Positions 24,127-32,222 of a stretch of DNA of 64,000 bases are shown here, one piece after another. Below the pieces are notes generated by a model. It made no database searches, was not told where the DNA came from, and was given only the letters and a program-made list of their open reading frames with translations. Origin of the DNA: Acutalibacter sp. 1XD8-36. Its GTDB lineage: Bacteria; Bacillota; Clostridia; Oscillospirales; Acutalibacteraceae. The position numbers and the translations under genes were made by a program. The stretch spans positions 1 through 64,000 of the forward strand of contig NZ_QZDU01000010.1 of the NCBI RefSeq assembly GCF_009917525.1. The letters are read 5' to 3'. Numbering within the stretch: the stretch's first letter is position 1; every line of letters starts with the position of its first letter.

Positions 24127-25497
24127 TCAGCTCTCCCCCAGTACGTCCCAAGGGGTCAGCATTCCCAGAAGGGGCTGGTCGGGCTTGCCGTCCCGGGTGA
24201 TGAATATGACGGAAACCCGCTTATTCCTGGCCCGCACCTGCTCGAAGCGCCCCCGCACATAGATATATGTAGCGTCGGCAGGCACAAACTCATAGTTCTC
24301 CACGTGCTCCTCAACCGCCAGGTACCCCCTCATGTCCTTTATGGTGGTCTCCGGCGTCAGGCCCCTGCCACGGTTTTTCAGGAGATAGCGCATAACCGAG
24401 CCGGAGCTGAACACCCCATAGAACCGGTCCTCCTTCATGACCGGCACGTGGGAGTAGCCGTTTTTCTCCATAAGCTCCATGACCCGCAGGACCTTCTGTG
24501 CCGCCCCCACCTTTAGCACCCGGTCCCCCCGGGTGGCGTAGTCGATAGCCAGCGGCGGCCTCTGCACAAAGTCCAGCACCTCCCTCAGAGCCTCCACCAC
24601 CGGCTGCGACGGCACCACCACCGGCTCGCCGTCCATATTGGCGCTGTGGGCCATAAGGTTCCTGATATGCCTGCATATGTCCAGCTTATCCCTTATAGGG
24701 GCGCTCTCATAGTCCTTTATAAACTCATACACCGCGCTGGTGTAATGCCTTCGGGAGTTCCTGAATTTGTCCTCAAGCTCATCCTCAACCTGCTTATACA
24801 GGTCCAGGAACAGCTGGGCCCGCTCCCTGCCGTCGGCGGTATTGTCCTTTGCCCCGGACATCGCCGTGCAGAGCCTTGTGAGCTCCCCCACGTCCCCGGC
24901 CGTATACTCGGCCCCGGCCTCCTCCAGCTCCCCAGGGGCGGAGTAGCCGTAGCCCACGCCTATGCTCTCTATGCCGCAGCACTTTGCCCCCTCTATGTCA
25001 TAGCTCCTGTCCCCTATCATCACCACCTCTGAAAGGGGCGGCTCCCCCAGGAGCCTTAGGGCCTGGTCTATCACATGGGCCTTGGTGGGCCTTGTGCCGT
25101 CGTCGCCCACCACATAGGTGAAGTACCGCTCGATATCCCTCATAGCCAGTATCTTCCTGGCCCCCTCCTCCCGCTTGGAGGTAGCCACGCAGAGGGTGGC
25201 GCCGGAGCTCAGCCGGGCCAGGAGCCTGTCAATATTGGGATATAATGGGCTCTTATACAGCCCCGCCGCGTTATAGCGCTCCCTGTAAATTTTTATGGCC
25301 CGCTTTGCCTCGTTCTCCCCCATGCCGCAAAACTCCCGGAAGGAGTCCATTAGGGGCGGCCCCACAAACTGCCGCAGGAACCCCTCCTCCTGGGGCGTCC
25401 AGCCCAGCTCAGAGAGGGCGTACTGTACGCACTCGGTTATGCCCTGCCCGGTGTCGGCAAGGGTGCCGTCCAGGTCAAAGAGAAAGTATTTTTTCAT
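24127..25497 (-). CDS. HAD hydrolase fused to HEPN-like segment and CBS pair
   Basis: 456 residues in three parts. Residues 1-212 are a HAD phosphatase of the phosphoglycolate-phosphatase type: FDLDGT with D8 and D10, TSK (107-109) and GDRSYD (D163, D167). Residues about 225-312 are helical with RHIRNLMAHSA, whose R279-x4-H284 spacing matches the HEPN motif of RNases and their relatives. Residues about 320-456 look like two CBS repeats, which usually bind adenine nucleotides. I do not know this architecture. The start ATG 25497 overlaps the upstream stop by 4 bases. Nucleotide-controlled dephosphorylation or RNA cleavage would fit, but is inference. Confidence 0.8.
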   Translation of the reverse strand: MKKYFLFDLDGTLADTGQGITECVQYALSELGWTPQEEGFLRQFVGPPLMDSFREFCGMGENEAKRAIKIYRERYNAAGLYKSPLYPNIDRLLARLSSGATLCVATSKREEGARKILAMRDIERYFTYVVGDDGTRPTKAHVIDQALRLLGEPPLSEVVMIGDRSYDIEGAKCCGIESIGVGYGYSAPGELEEAGAEYTAGDVGELTRLCTAMSGAKDNTADGRERAQLFLDLYKQVEDELEDKFRNSRRHYTSAVYEFIKDYESAPIRDKLDICRHIRNLMAHSANMDGEPVVVPSQPVVEALREVLDFVQRPPLAIDYATRGDRVLKVGAAQKVLRVMELMEKNGYSHVPVMKEDRFYGVFSSGSVMRYLLKNRGRGLTPETTIKDMRGYLAVEEHVENYEFVPADATYIYVRGRFEQVRARNKRVSVIFITRDGKPDQPLLGMLTPWDVLGES

Positions 25498-26093
25498 GGG
25501 GTATCCTCTCCTTCCAGTGATAAAAGCTTCTCAAGCTCCTGTTTTGTGTATAGTGAATTCAGCGCCTGCAACAGCCCGTTTGCCGAGAGCCTCTCCGGGA
25601 GGCCCAGCCGCTTTTGCAGGGCCCTCCTTCTCTCTGCCGAGCCCCCGCCCCCGCTGAGGCCCAGCTCGTACATGTCGGCCTTTGTGAGCCCGTCATGCCC
25701 CTTTGCCGCTGGGGCGTCCTCTATTGTGGCCCCCGCCCTTCTCAGGCACTCCTCCAATACTGGAAGGTCCATCCCCTCGACCCCCAGCTTGCCCTCCTTG
25801 GAGGGCCTTGCCTTGCGGCGCTCCTTGCCGTAGACATCCGGGGTATAGGCGTGCTTCACCTGCTCCGGGGGCAGGCAGGAGCTCAGCTTGCTTCGGATAA
25901 GGAAGCCCGCGCCGTCGCTGTCCGTCAGGATTATGACCCCCCGCCTCTCAGCCAGCCGCCGTATCAGCTCCAGCTTCTCCCGGTCGTTAAATATGGCAAA
26001 GCCCCCGGTCTCCACTATCGTGCCCTCTATAAGGGAGCTGAGCTTTGCCTTATCGCAGCGACCCTCCACTATAACCGCTTCCTTCACCCTCAT
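25494..26093 (-). CDS. RNase M5-like Toprim protein (DUF4093)
   Basis: 199 residues. The Toprim domain (1-95) shows VEGRCDK (E10) and the DSDGAG metal site (D58, D60), as in RNase M5, which trims 5S rRNA precursors. The tail (about 100-199: GVEGMDLPVLEECLRRAG, GLTKADMYELGLSG) matches the DUF4093 part of the M5 family. The start overlaps holA by 4 bases and its stop overlaps the HAD gene by 4 bases, so translation is coupled on both sides. A role in rRNA maturation is likely, though a divergent paralog of RnmV cannot be ruled out. Confidence 0.8.
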   Translation of the reverse strand: MRVKEAVIVEGRCDKAKLSSLIEGTIVETGGFAIFNDREKLELIRRLAERRGVIILTDSDGAGFLIRSKLSSCLPPEQVKHAYTPDVYGKERRKARPSKEGKLGVEGMDLPVLEECLRRAGATIEDAPAAKGHDGLTKADMYELGLSGGGGSAERRRALQKRLGLPERLSANGLLQALNSLYTKQELEKLLSLEGEDTP

Positions 26094-27145
26094 GAGCCCT
26101 GCACCGCCATCAGCAGCCTGGACATAAGCCCCTCCAGCACAAGCCTCGGGTCAAGGCTCGAGCCCTTCAGGGACATATCCGCATTCACAAGCAGCTCCAG
26201 GCATTTCTTTATGCTCCTAAGGCTCAGCCTTCTTGAGGAGCGCTCGGCGTTTCTCAGCCTGAAGCTGCCCCCTCCCTTATACTCGGGGGCGTATTCGGTG
26301 ACGGCGCTGCTTGTAAGCCCGCTCTCAAGAGCGGTCTTCACCCTGTACATATCGATATAGGCCGAGGCCATGGCTCCCAGCACCGACACAGGGTCCTCCC
26401 CCTGGGAGAGCACCTGGTCCAGTCCATTATATGCCGCCTCATATCTTCCCGCTGTCAAATCCCCCACCATTTTAAACACCTTTATCTCGGCGCTCTTCGG
26501 GGTCAGCTCCTCCACACACTCCGGGGTTATCTCCTCCCTGCCCATGCCCAGAGTATAGGCGCAGAGCTTTTCAATCTCCCTGCTAAGGGTGTTAAGGTCT
26601 TTTCCAGCATACTCCATAAGCCTGTAAAAGCTTTTTTCCGGCAGCTCGCAGCCCTGGCGCTGGGCACCCTTTCTCATCATCCTGTACATATCCCCGTCCC
26701 CCATCTTCTGGAAGTCCACCGTACAGCCGTGCTTCTCCGCCCTGTCCAGGAATTTTTTCCACTTTGCGGGCCTCTTTTTGGGAATATCAATGGTGGGGTA
26801 GTAGAACACCAGGGTGGCCGTGTCCGGCAGGTCCTCCATAAGCGAACAGATACGCTCCAGGTCCTCGGAGGATTTTGTCTCCGGGTCAAAGTCCGACACC
26901 GCAACGCATTTATGCTCAGCCATAAAGGGCAGGGCCTCAACTGCGGCGGCTATCTTCTCAGCCTCGGAGTCGTTTGTAAAGCGGACGCTGTTAAACTCAG
27001 GGAAGCCCTCCCCGGAGGCCCTGTCTATCAGCTTCCCCGCGGCGGGCTTCAGCAGCAGCTTTTCCTCCCCCCAGAGGACGTAGAGGGAGTCAAGCTTCCC
27101 TGAGGATACCCTCTCCCTCAGCTCCTGCCTGGTTATTCCGGGCAT
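26090..27145 (-). CDS. holA: DNA polymerase III delta subunit
   Basis: 351-residue clamp-loader subunit that opens the beta sliding clamp. The order of blocks fits HolA: SLYVLWGEEKLLLKPAAGKL at the N-terminus, VSDFDP and LVFYYPTIDIPKK in the ATPase-like domain, YRLMEYAGKDLNTLSREIEKL in the lid region, and a C-terminal collar domain with DPVSVLGAMASAYIDMYRVK and RSIKKCLELLVNADMSLKGS. It lies 1 bp after rnfB in the same direction, an unusual neighbour for a replication gene, and overlaps the M5-like gene by 4 bases. The size is normal for the family. Confidence 0.92.
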   Translation of the reverse strand: MPGITRQELRERVSSGKLDSLYVLWGEEKLLLKPAAGKLIDRASGEGFPEFNSVRFTNDSEAEKIAAAVEALPFMAEHKCVAVSDFDPETKSSEDLERICSLMEDLPDTATLVFYYPTIDIPKKRPAKWKKFLDRAEKHGCTVDFQKMGDGDMYRMMRKGAQRQGCELPEKSFYRLMEYAGKDLNTLSREIEKLCAYTLGMGREEITPECVEELTPKSAEIKVFKMVGDLTAGRYEAAYNGLDQVLSQGEDPVSVLGAMASAYIDMYRVKTALESGLTSSAVTEYAPEYKGGGSFRLRNAERSSRRLSLRSIKKCLELLVNADMSLKGSSLDPRLVLEGLMSRLLMAVQGS

Positions 27146-27146
27146 T

Positions 27147-27941
27147 TCACTGCACCCCGCACATGGTGATTATGTGCCTTGGGCAGGCCTCGGCGCATTT
27201 GCCGCAGCCGGTGCACTTATCCGGGTCCACAACGGCAAGGCCGCTCCCCACGGTTATAGCCCCCGCCTCGCAGATCTTCTGGCACTTCATACAGCCTATG
27301 CAGCCCACCTTGCAGCTCTGCATGGTGTCCTTGCCCTTATCACAGCTTGAGCAGCGCACCACAGCCATCTGCTTCACCGGGGCCAGCTTTATGAGCCCCT
27401 TGGGGCAGGCCTTCTCACACTTGCCGCAGGCCACGCATTTTTCGGCGTCTATAACCGCCACGCCGTTGCATATCTTAATGGCGCCGTAGTCGCACACCCT
27501 AAGGCAGTCCCCAAGCCCCAGGCACCCGAAGCGGCAGCTTGAGGCCCCGCCGCCCAGCAGGGACGCGGCAGTACAGCCCTCAAGGCCGTCGTACTCCATC
27601 TTCTCGGTGGTGTTGTCGGCACTGCCCATACAGTGCACAAAGGCGGCCCTGCGCTCCATCTCCACGTCCACGGAGCCCAGTATCTCCCCGCACTTTTTCG
27701 CCACGTCGGCCCCACCGGGAGAGCAGAGCCCCGGCACGGCCTCGCCCTTTGCCATTGCCGCCGCATAGCCCGGGCAGCCTGAGTAGCCGCAGGCCCCGCA
27801 GTTTGCCCCGGGCAGTATGGCCTCAAGGGCCTCGGCCCTCTCGTCCTTGGGCACGGCCATAACGATGGAGGCCACCGCCAGGACTATCCCTGCCAGAAGG
27901 CCTATCACCCCTACAATCATTATTGGTGTCAGCATTTCCAT
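27147..27941 (-). CDS. rnfB: Rnf complex subunit B (ferredoxin-type)
   Basis: 264-residue membrane-anchored iron-sulfur protein that takes electrons from reduced ferredoxin into the Rnf complex. The N-terminal helix (about 5-28) is followed by a four-Cys cluster site CGACGYSGCPGYA, then two ferredoxin-type motif pairs (CVACGKCEKACPKG, CIGCMKCQKIC, CTGCGKCAEACPRH). The start is taken as ATG 27941 (AAAGGA about 11 nt upstream) rather than GTG 27950, whose site would be too close. It is separated from rnfA by a solute-binding protein gene, unlike the usual contiguous rnfCDGEAB. Confidence 0.95.
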   Translation of the reverse strand: MEMLTPIMIVGVIGLLAGIVLAVASIVMAVPKDERAEALEAILPGANCGACGYSGCPGYAAAMAKGEAVPGLCSPGGADVAKKCGEILGSVDVEMERRAAFVHCMGSADNTTEKMEYDGLEGCTAASLLGGGASSCRFGCLGLGDCLRVCDYGAIKICNGVAVIDAEKCVACGKCEKACPKGLIKLAPVKQMAVVRCSSCDKGKDTMQSCKVGCIGCMKCQKICEAGAITVGSGLAVVDPDKCTGCGKCAEACPRHIITMCGVQ

Positions 27942-27991
27942 TTTTGTCACATTCCTTTCTGGGGCAGGGCCCCGGAGGATATTTTCTCTGG

Positions 27992-29341
27992 CTAGCTCTC
28001 GGCCAGCATCATCTTTACCTCAGTATAGGCCTTGCCTGCCAGCTTCTCCCTCTCCTCAGGAGTCTCGGCCTGCATATACGTCCGGTACAGCTCTGTGAGC
28101 TCGTGGTGCACGGGCGTGACGAAGTCCACAGCGTTTATCTGTTTTATGAGCTCCTGCAGCCTGTCATAGTTGTAGTCGGAGAGCCACCATTTCGGCTCTG
28201 TCTTGCCGTTAGCCCGCTCAAAGGGCGCGTTGACCTTCTCCTCAGAGCTGAGCAGCTCCATATGCACCGGCGCTCCCCTGTCCATGGAGAACAGCTCCGA
28301 ATCCCTCTGCACCTCCTTACTCATGAGCACATCTAAAATCCGGAATGCCCCCTCGGGCGCCTTCGTGTTGATGTTCACCGCTCCGAAGGTCGTGATATTA
28401 GCGGTCGCGCCGCCGTTCCTGTTGTACTGGGGTATGAGCACGCTGTCGGGGTCGTACTGGGTAAAGAGGGCCGCGTTGAGACGGCCTAAAGTAACCTCGC
28501 TCGGGTGGCCCAGACTCTCAGAGAGCTCCATGGTGCGGTGCTCACGGTGCTCACGGTGGCCCTCGAGCTGGGCCATGAGCTCCTCCTCTGTAAAGGCTGG
28601 AGCGTCATTCTCATAGTCAGCCAGCATACCCAGGCTGCCGCCGAAGCTGGAGTACAATATGGCATATTTTATCCCGGGGTCATTACTCTCAAGCATTTCA
28701 TCAAAGGACATGGGCAGGCCCTCCGGCGGAGTGTAGCTCTCAGCGTCAAAGCGGGTGAAGTCCATGCTCCAGCTTATTGGCAGTATCTGCTGGCCTTCAT
28801 CGTTCTTCCCGGCAGCCATGATTTCCGGGTACAGCTTGTCCCATTCCATGTATTCTGCTCCCTCGATATACTCGTCCAGAGGCAGGAACATTTTCCTTTT
28901 CATCATCGCCCTGGGGTAGGGGAACAGCCCTGTCTCCCGCTCTCTCGGCGGCATAAGCTCCGGGTCTGCCGCCCGGGGGCTCACGCACAGGAACAAATCC
29001 GGGCCCTCTCCGGCCATCATCTCCACCCTTATACGGTCCAGGGCTGGCTCCCTGTCGCTCCCAGTACCCGGGACAGATTCTATTTCAAGCTTATAGCTCT
29101 CCATAAACTCCGGGACACAGTCTTTTATAATGTCCTTGAGCATGGAAGTGCTCTGACCCTCATGGCCAATATCCATATCCATACAGACGGCCACCGTCTG
29201 CTTTTCCGTTTTGGCGGGCTCGCTTGAGCCCTCAGAGGACCCGCCGCTCTCCGGGGCGCTGTGGCTGCATCCGGAAAAGGCAAGCATAAACATTGCCAGT
29301 ATCAGTGCCAGGGCTTTTCTGAGGTCTCGGTTTTGTTTCAT
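27992..29341 (-). CDS. Extracellular solute-binding lipoprotein
   Basis: 449 residues. The signal peptide ends in the lipobox LAFSGC (C24), so the protein is anchored outside by lipid. The mature part has the layout of a family 1 ABC solute-binding protein (GPDLFLCVSPRAADPE, LPISWSMDFTRFDAES, a C-terminal lobe with GAFRILDVLMSKEVQRDS). No ABC permease or ATPase is nearby, so it is an orphan. It sits between rnfA and rnfB in the same direction with short gaps, and is probably transcribed with the Rnf genes. The run HREHREHR reflects a small in-frame duplication. The ligand is unknown. Confidence 0.85.
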   Translation of the reverse strand: MKQNRDLRKALALILAMFMLAFSGCSHSAPESGGSSEGSSEPAKTEKQTVAVCMDMDIGHEGQSTSMLKDIIKDCVPEFMESYKLEIESVPGTGSDREPALDRIRVEMMAGEGPDLFLCVSPRAADPELMPPRERETGLFPYPRAMMKRKMFLPLDEYIEGAEYMEWDKLYPEIMAAGKNDEGQQILPISWSMDFTRFDAESYTPPEGLPMSFDEMLESNDPGIKYAILYSSFGGSLGMLADYENDAPAFTEEELMAQLEGHREHREHRTMELSESLGHPSEVTLGRLNAALFTQYDPDSVLIPQYNRNGGATANITTFGAVNINTKAPEGAFRILDVLMSKEVQRDSELFSMDRGAPVHMELLSSEEKVNAPFERANGKTEPKWWLSDYNYDRLQELIKQINAVDFVTPVHHELTELYRTYMQAETPEEREKLAGKAYTEVKMMLAES

Positions 29342-29388
29342 AGTGATTTCTCCTTGCTGTGCTTTGGTCGCATTCTATTCAAATATTT

Positions 29389-30009
29389 TCACCCCGCCAG
29401 TCTGTCCACAACCCCATTAAACCCGAGGAAGGACACCGCCACCAGGGACGCCGCCACCAGCGTTATGGGCAGGCCGCGGAAGGTCTCGGGGATATCGCAG
29501 TCCTCCAGGCGCTCCCGCACCCCGGCAAAAAGCAGCATGGCAACTAAAAAGCCCACGCCGGAGCCGAAGGCGTTCACCAGGGACTGGACAAAGCCGAAGC
29601 TGGGGTCGGCGGCCCCCTTCTCCAGCACCAGCATTGTCACGCCCAGCACGGCGCAGTTGGTGGTGATAAGTGGCAGGTATATGCCAAGGGAGTTGTAGAG
29701 GGGGGGCATATACTTGCGAAGGGCCGTCTCCAAAAGCTGCACCAGGGCGGCTATCACCAGGATAAACACCAGGGTCTGCAAATACTCCAGGCCCTGGGGC
29801 ACCAGCACATAGGTATAAAGGGGCCAGGTCACCGCCGTGGCAATCACCATAACTACAGTCACCGCGCAGCTCATGCCGAAGGCCGTGTCCAGCTTCTTGG
29901 AGACGCCTAAAAAGGGGCAGATGCCCAGGAATTTGTTTAAGACATAGTTCTCCGTCAGTATAGCCGCTAAAAATATAGCCACCAGGGAGCGTATCATTTG
30001 AGCGTCCAT
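29389..30009 (-). CDS. rnfA: Rnf complex subunit A
   Basis: 206-residue integral membrane protein of six helices. The conserved TENYVLNKFLGICPFLGVSKK (residues about 19-38, containing the Cys that helps hold an intramembrane iron-sulfur centre with RnfE) and LITTNCAVLGVTM identify it. It is inverted in topology relative to RnfE and forms the pair through which electrons cross the membrane. Its ATG at 30009 overlaps the rnfE stop by one base. With RnfBCDGE it links ferredoxin oxidation to NAD reduction and ion export in anaerobes. Confidence 0.96.
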   Translation of the reverse strand: MDAQMIRSLVAIFLAAILTENYVLNKFLGICPFLGVSKKLDTAFGMSCAVTVVMVIATAVTWPLYTYVLVPQGLEYLQTLVFILVIAALVQLLETALRKYMPPLYNSLGIYLPLITTNCAVLGVTMLVLEKGAADPSFGFVQSLVNAFGSGVGFLVAMLLFAGVRERLEDCDIPETFRGLPITLVAASLVAVSFLGFNGVVDRLAG

Positions 30010-30689
30010 TATTTACCCTCCTTCTCGGTTATCCTGGAGCATGAGGCCGCCAGGGGGCAGCCCGCGCAGCCGGTAGACTCGGGGGCCCTGCCCTCCTTCG
30101 AGAGCTTGCCCGACAAAGCGATGAGCATACCGAACACGAAGAAGCCCCCGGGAGGCAGCAGGAATATGATGATTGGCTCCATAAAGCCCGAGAGCACAGG
30201 CAGCCCGAAGACCGTCCCCGCGCCGAAAAGCTCACGGATTATGCCCATTGCCAGCATGGCGGCGGTGAAGCCCACGCCCATGCCCAGGCCGTCTATAATA
30301 GAGGGCAGCACCTTGTTCTTGCTGGCGAACATCTCGGCCCGGCCCAAAATAATGCAGTTCACAACGATAAGGGGCAGGAACACCCCCAAGGCCGTGTCCA
30401 GCGCCGGTGAGAAGGCCTTGATAAATAGCTGCACTATGGTCACAAAGCCGGCAATAATCGTGATAAACGCCGGTATGCGCACCTTATTGGGTATCACATT
30501 CCGAAGCAGTGAAATCACCGCGTTGGAGCAGACCAGCACAAACGTAGTCGCCGCCCCCATGCCTATGGCGTTGCTCGCAGCCGTAGTCACCGCCAAGGTT
30601 GCACAGCAGCCCAGCACCAGCCGCAGCACCGGGTTCTCCTTTATGATACCCTTGGTAAATTCCTGTAAAAGGCTCTTTTTTCCGTCCAT
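30009..30689 (-). CDS. rnfE: Rnf complex subunit E
   Basis: 226-residue integral membrane protein, six helices, related to RnfA: ENPVLRLVLGCCATLAVTTAASN (cluster-ligand Cys within), LIVVNCIILGRAEMFA and FFVFGMLIALSGK. The C-terminal tail has a CAGCPLAASC cluster, seen in other clostridial RnfE proteins. The start is ATG 30689 with GGGAGGT upstream; the longer frame to 30719 overlaps rnfG. It is one nucleotide from the rnfG stop and overlaps rnfA by one base, so translation is coupled. Confidence 0.95.
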   Translation of the reverse strand: MDGKKSLLQEFTKGIIKENPVLRLVLGCCATLAVTTAASNAIGMGAATTFVLVCSNAVISLLRNVIPNKVRIPAFITIIAGFVTIVQLFIKAFSPALDTALGVFLPLIVVNCIILGRAEMFASKNKVLPSIIDGLGMGVGFTAAMLAMGIIRELFGAGTVFGLPVLSGFMEPIIIFLLPPGGFFVFGMLIALSGKLSKEGRAPESTGCAGCPLAASCSRITEKEGK

Positions 30690-30690
30690 T

Positions 30691-31260
30691 TTAGTTACCT
30701 CCCTCAGATTGGTAGGCATTCTGGTACTGCTCTACAGCGCTGTTCACCGCGTTTGTAACGGCGGCGCTGGTGATAGTCGCCCCGGTCATGGCCTGTATCT
30801 CCCCATCCTTCGGGGCCTGGAACTTCACGACCTTAATGCCGCCCACGTTATTTGCGACAGGCTGCTTATACTGCTCCCTGAAGCTCTCCTTCTCGGCGTT
30901 GGCCCCAAGGCCCGGGGTCTCGCTGTGGCTGAGTATCACCACGCCGGTTATGCTTCCGTCGGTACCAATACCGGTCATCACCTTCACGGTGCCGCCGTAG
31001 CCCTTGCCCTCGGTCTCAAAGACATAGCCTACGGCGTTTCCGCCGCCGTCCTTTCCCACATAGTGGCCGTCAAGCTCCTCAAAGCTCTCCGCACCGGGGA
31101 GCACCACCATCCTTGATTCCTCGGCCTTCTTCGCCTGGGCCTGGGCTATACGGTCCCGGGTGAGCAGGTTAGTCCCCGCCAGGGCCGCCGAGACCAGTAT
31201 ACATATCACCAAAAGGACAGCCGCCGGGGCCAGTACGGATTTAGCGTTCAAGCCGTTCAT
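30691..31260 (-). CDS. rnfG: Rnf complex subunit G, covalent flavoprotein
   Basis: 189-residue protein with one N-terminal membrane helix (about 8-28) and an outer FMN-binding domain. The motif MTGATITSAAV near residue 160 contains the Thr that carries FMN by a phosphodiester bond (family consensus S/T-G-A-T). GKGYGGTVKVMTGI and HSETPGLGANAE also match. It passes electrons along the outer face of the complex. Its start overlaps the rnfD stop by 4 bases. Confidence 0.95.
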   Translation of the reverse strand: MNGLNAKSVLAPAAVLLVICILVSAALAGTNLLTRDRIAQAQAKKAEESRMVVLPGAESFEELDGHYVGKDGGGNAVGYVFETEGKGYGGTVKVMTGIGTDGSITGVVILSHSETPGLGANAEKESFREQYKQPVANNVGGIKVVKFQAPKDGEIQAMTGATITSAAVTNAVNSAVEQYQNAYQSEGGN

Positions 31261-32222
31261 GCCGCTCCCTCCTTATTCTTTTTCGCTTTCGGCCTGCCGA
31301 AGGATGTGGGCTTCACATAGCGCTCGATAAGGGGGGTTATAATGTTCATAAGCACTATTGAGTAGCTGACGCCCTCGGGCAGGGAGCCGAACTCCCTTAT
31401 AATAATCGTCATCAGCCCGCAGCCTATGGCGAAGACTATCCGCGCCTTAAAGTACAGGGGGCTGGTGGTATAGTCCGTAGCCATAAAGAACGCGCCCAGC
31501 ATCAGGCCCCCCGCCAGCAGGTCAAACAGCGGGTCCCGGCCCAGTATTGCCGAGAACACCGCCACAGTGGCGAGATATGTAACGGGTATCACCGGGCTTA
31601 TCACATTGCGCACAATAAGGTACAGCCCGCCGATTAAAATAGCCAGGGCGCAGGTCTCCCCCAGGCACCCGCCGTGGGTGCCCAGGAGCATGTCCAGGTA
31701 AGGGATATGCCCGCCAGTCTCACTAAAGCTCACATAGGTGGCAAGGGGCGTGGCGGTAGTCACCGCGTCGGCGGTGGCACCGTAGTCAAAGGCCGCCGCC
31801 CAGTGGGTCATCCGGGCGGGGAAGGAGTTCATCAGCACTATCCTGGCGGTGAGGGCCGGGTTCACAAAGTTCTGCCCGATACCGCCGAACATCTGCTTTA
31901 CCACAACTATGGCTATCACGCCGCCGAAGGCCGCTATTAAGGGGTTGATAGTAACCGGCAGGTTCAGGGCCAGCAAAAGGCCGGTCACAATACACGACAG
32001 GTCCATGACGGTCTGGGGCCGCTTCATTGCCTTTCGGGACAGGTACTCGCTGAGTACACAGCTGGCTATGCACACCGCAATTACCAAAAAGGCCCTTGGC
32101 CCGAAGATGATTATAGAGGCCACGGACGCGGGCATAAGGCCGATTATCACGTCCAGCATAATATTCTGGGTGGTCTTCCTGCCGTTAAAATGCGGGGAAG
32201 ACGATACTATAAGCTTATCCAT
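31257..32222 (-). CDS. rnfD: Rnf complex subunit D
   Basis: 321-residue membrane subunit related to NqrB/RnfD, likely to form part of the ion path. Signs are SSSPHFNGRKTTQNIMLDVI at the N-terminus, QMFGGIGQNFVNPALTARIVL (first 20 residues conserved), and the flavin site region VTTATPLATY around residue 160. About nine to ten hydrophobic helices are visible. The start at 32222 is immediately after the rnfC stop, and the end overlaps rnfG by 4 bases. Confidence 0.96.
   Translation of the reverse strand: MDKLIVSSSPHFNGRKTTQNIMLDVIIGLMPASVASIIIFGPRAFLVIAVCIASCVLSEYLSRKAMKRPQTVMDLSCIVTGLLLALNLPVTINPLIAAFGGVIAIVVVKQMFGGIGQNFVNPALTARIVLMNSFPARMTHWAAAFDYGATADAVTTATPLATYVSFSETGGHIPYLDMLLGTHGGCLGETCALAILIGGLYLIVRNVISPVIPVTYLATVAVFSAILGRDPLFDLLAGGLMLGAFFMATDYTTSPLYFKARIVFAIGCGLMTIIIREFGSLPEGVSYSIVLMNIITPLIERYVKPTSFGRPKAKKNKEGAA

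Noticed and set aside
28540-28570. HREHREHR run in the solute-binding protein as a functional His site
   Set aside because: The DNA shows a short tandem duplication, which is enough to explain it.
29998-31116. Long + strand open frame of 372 codons opposite rnfE/rnfG
   Set aside because: Antisense shadow of conserved rnf genes; no start signal and no recognisable motif.
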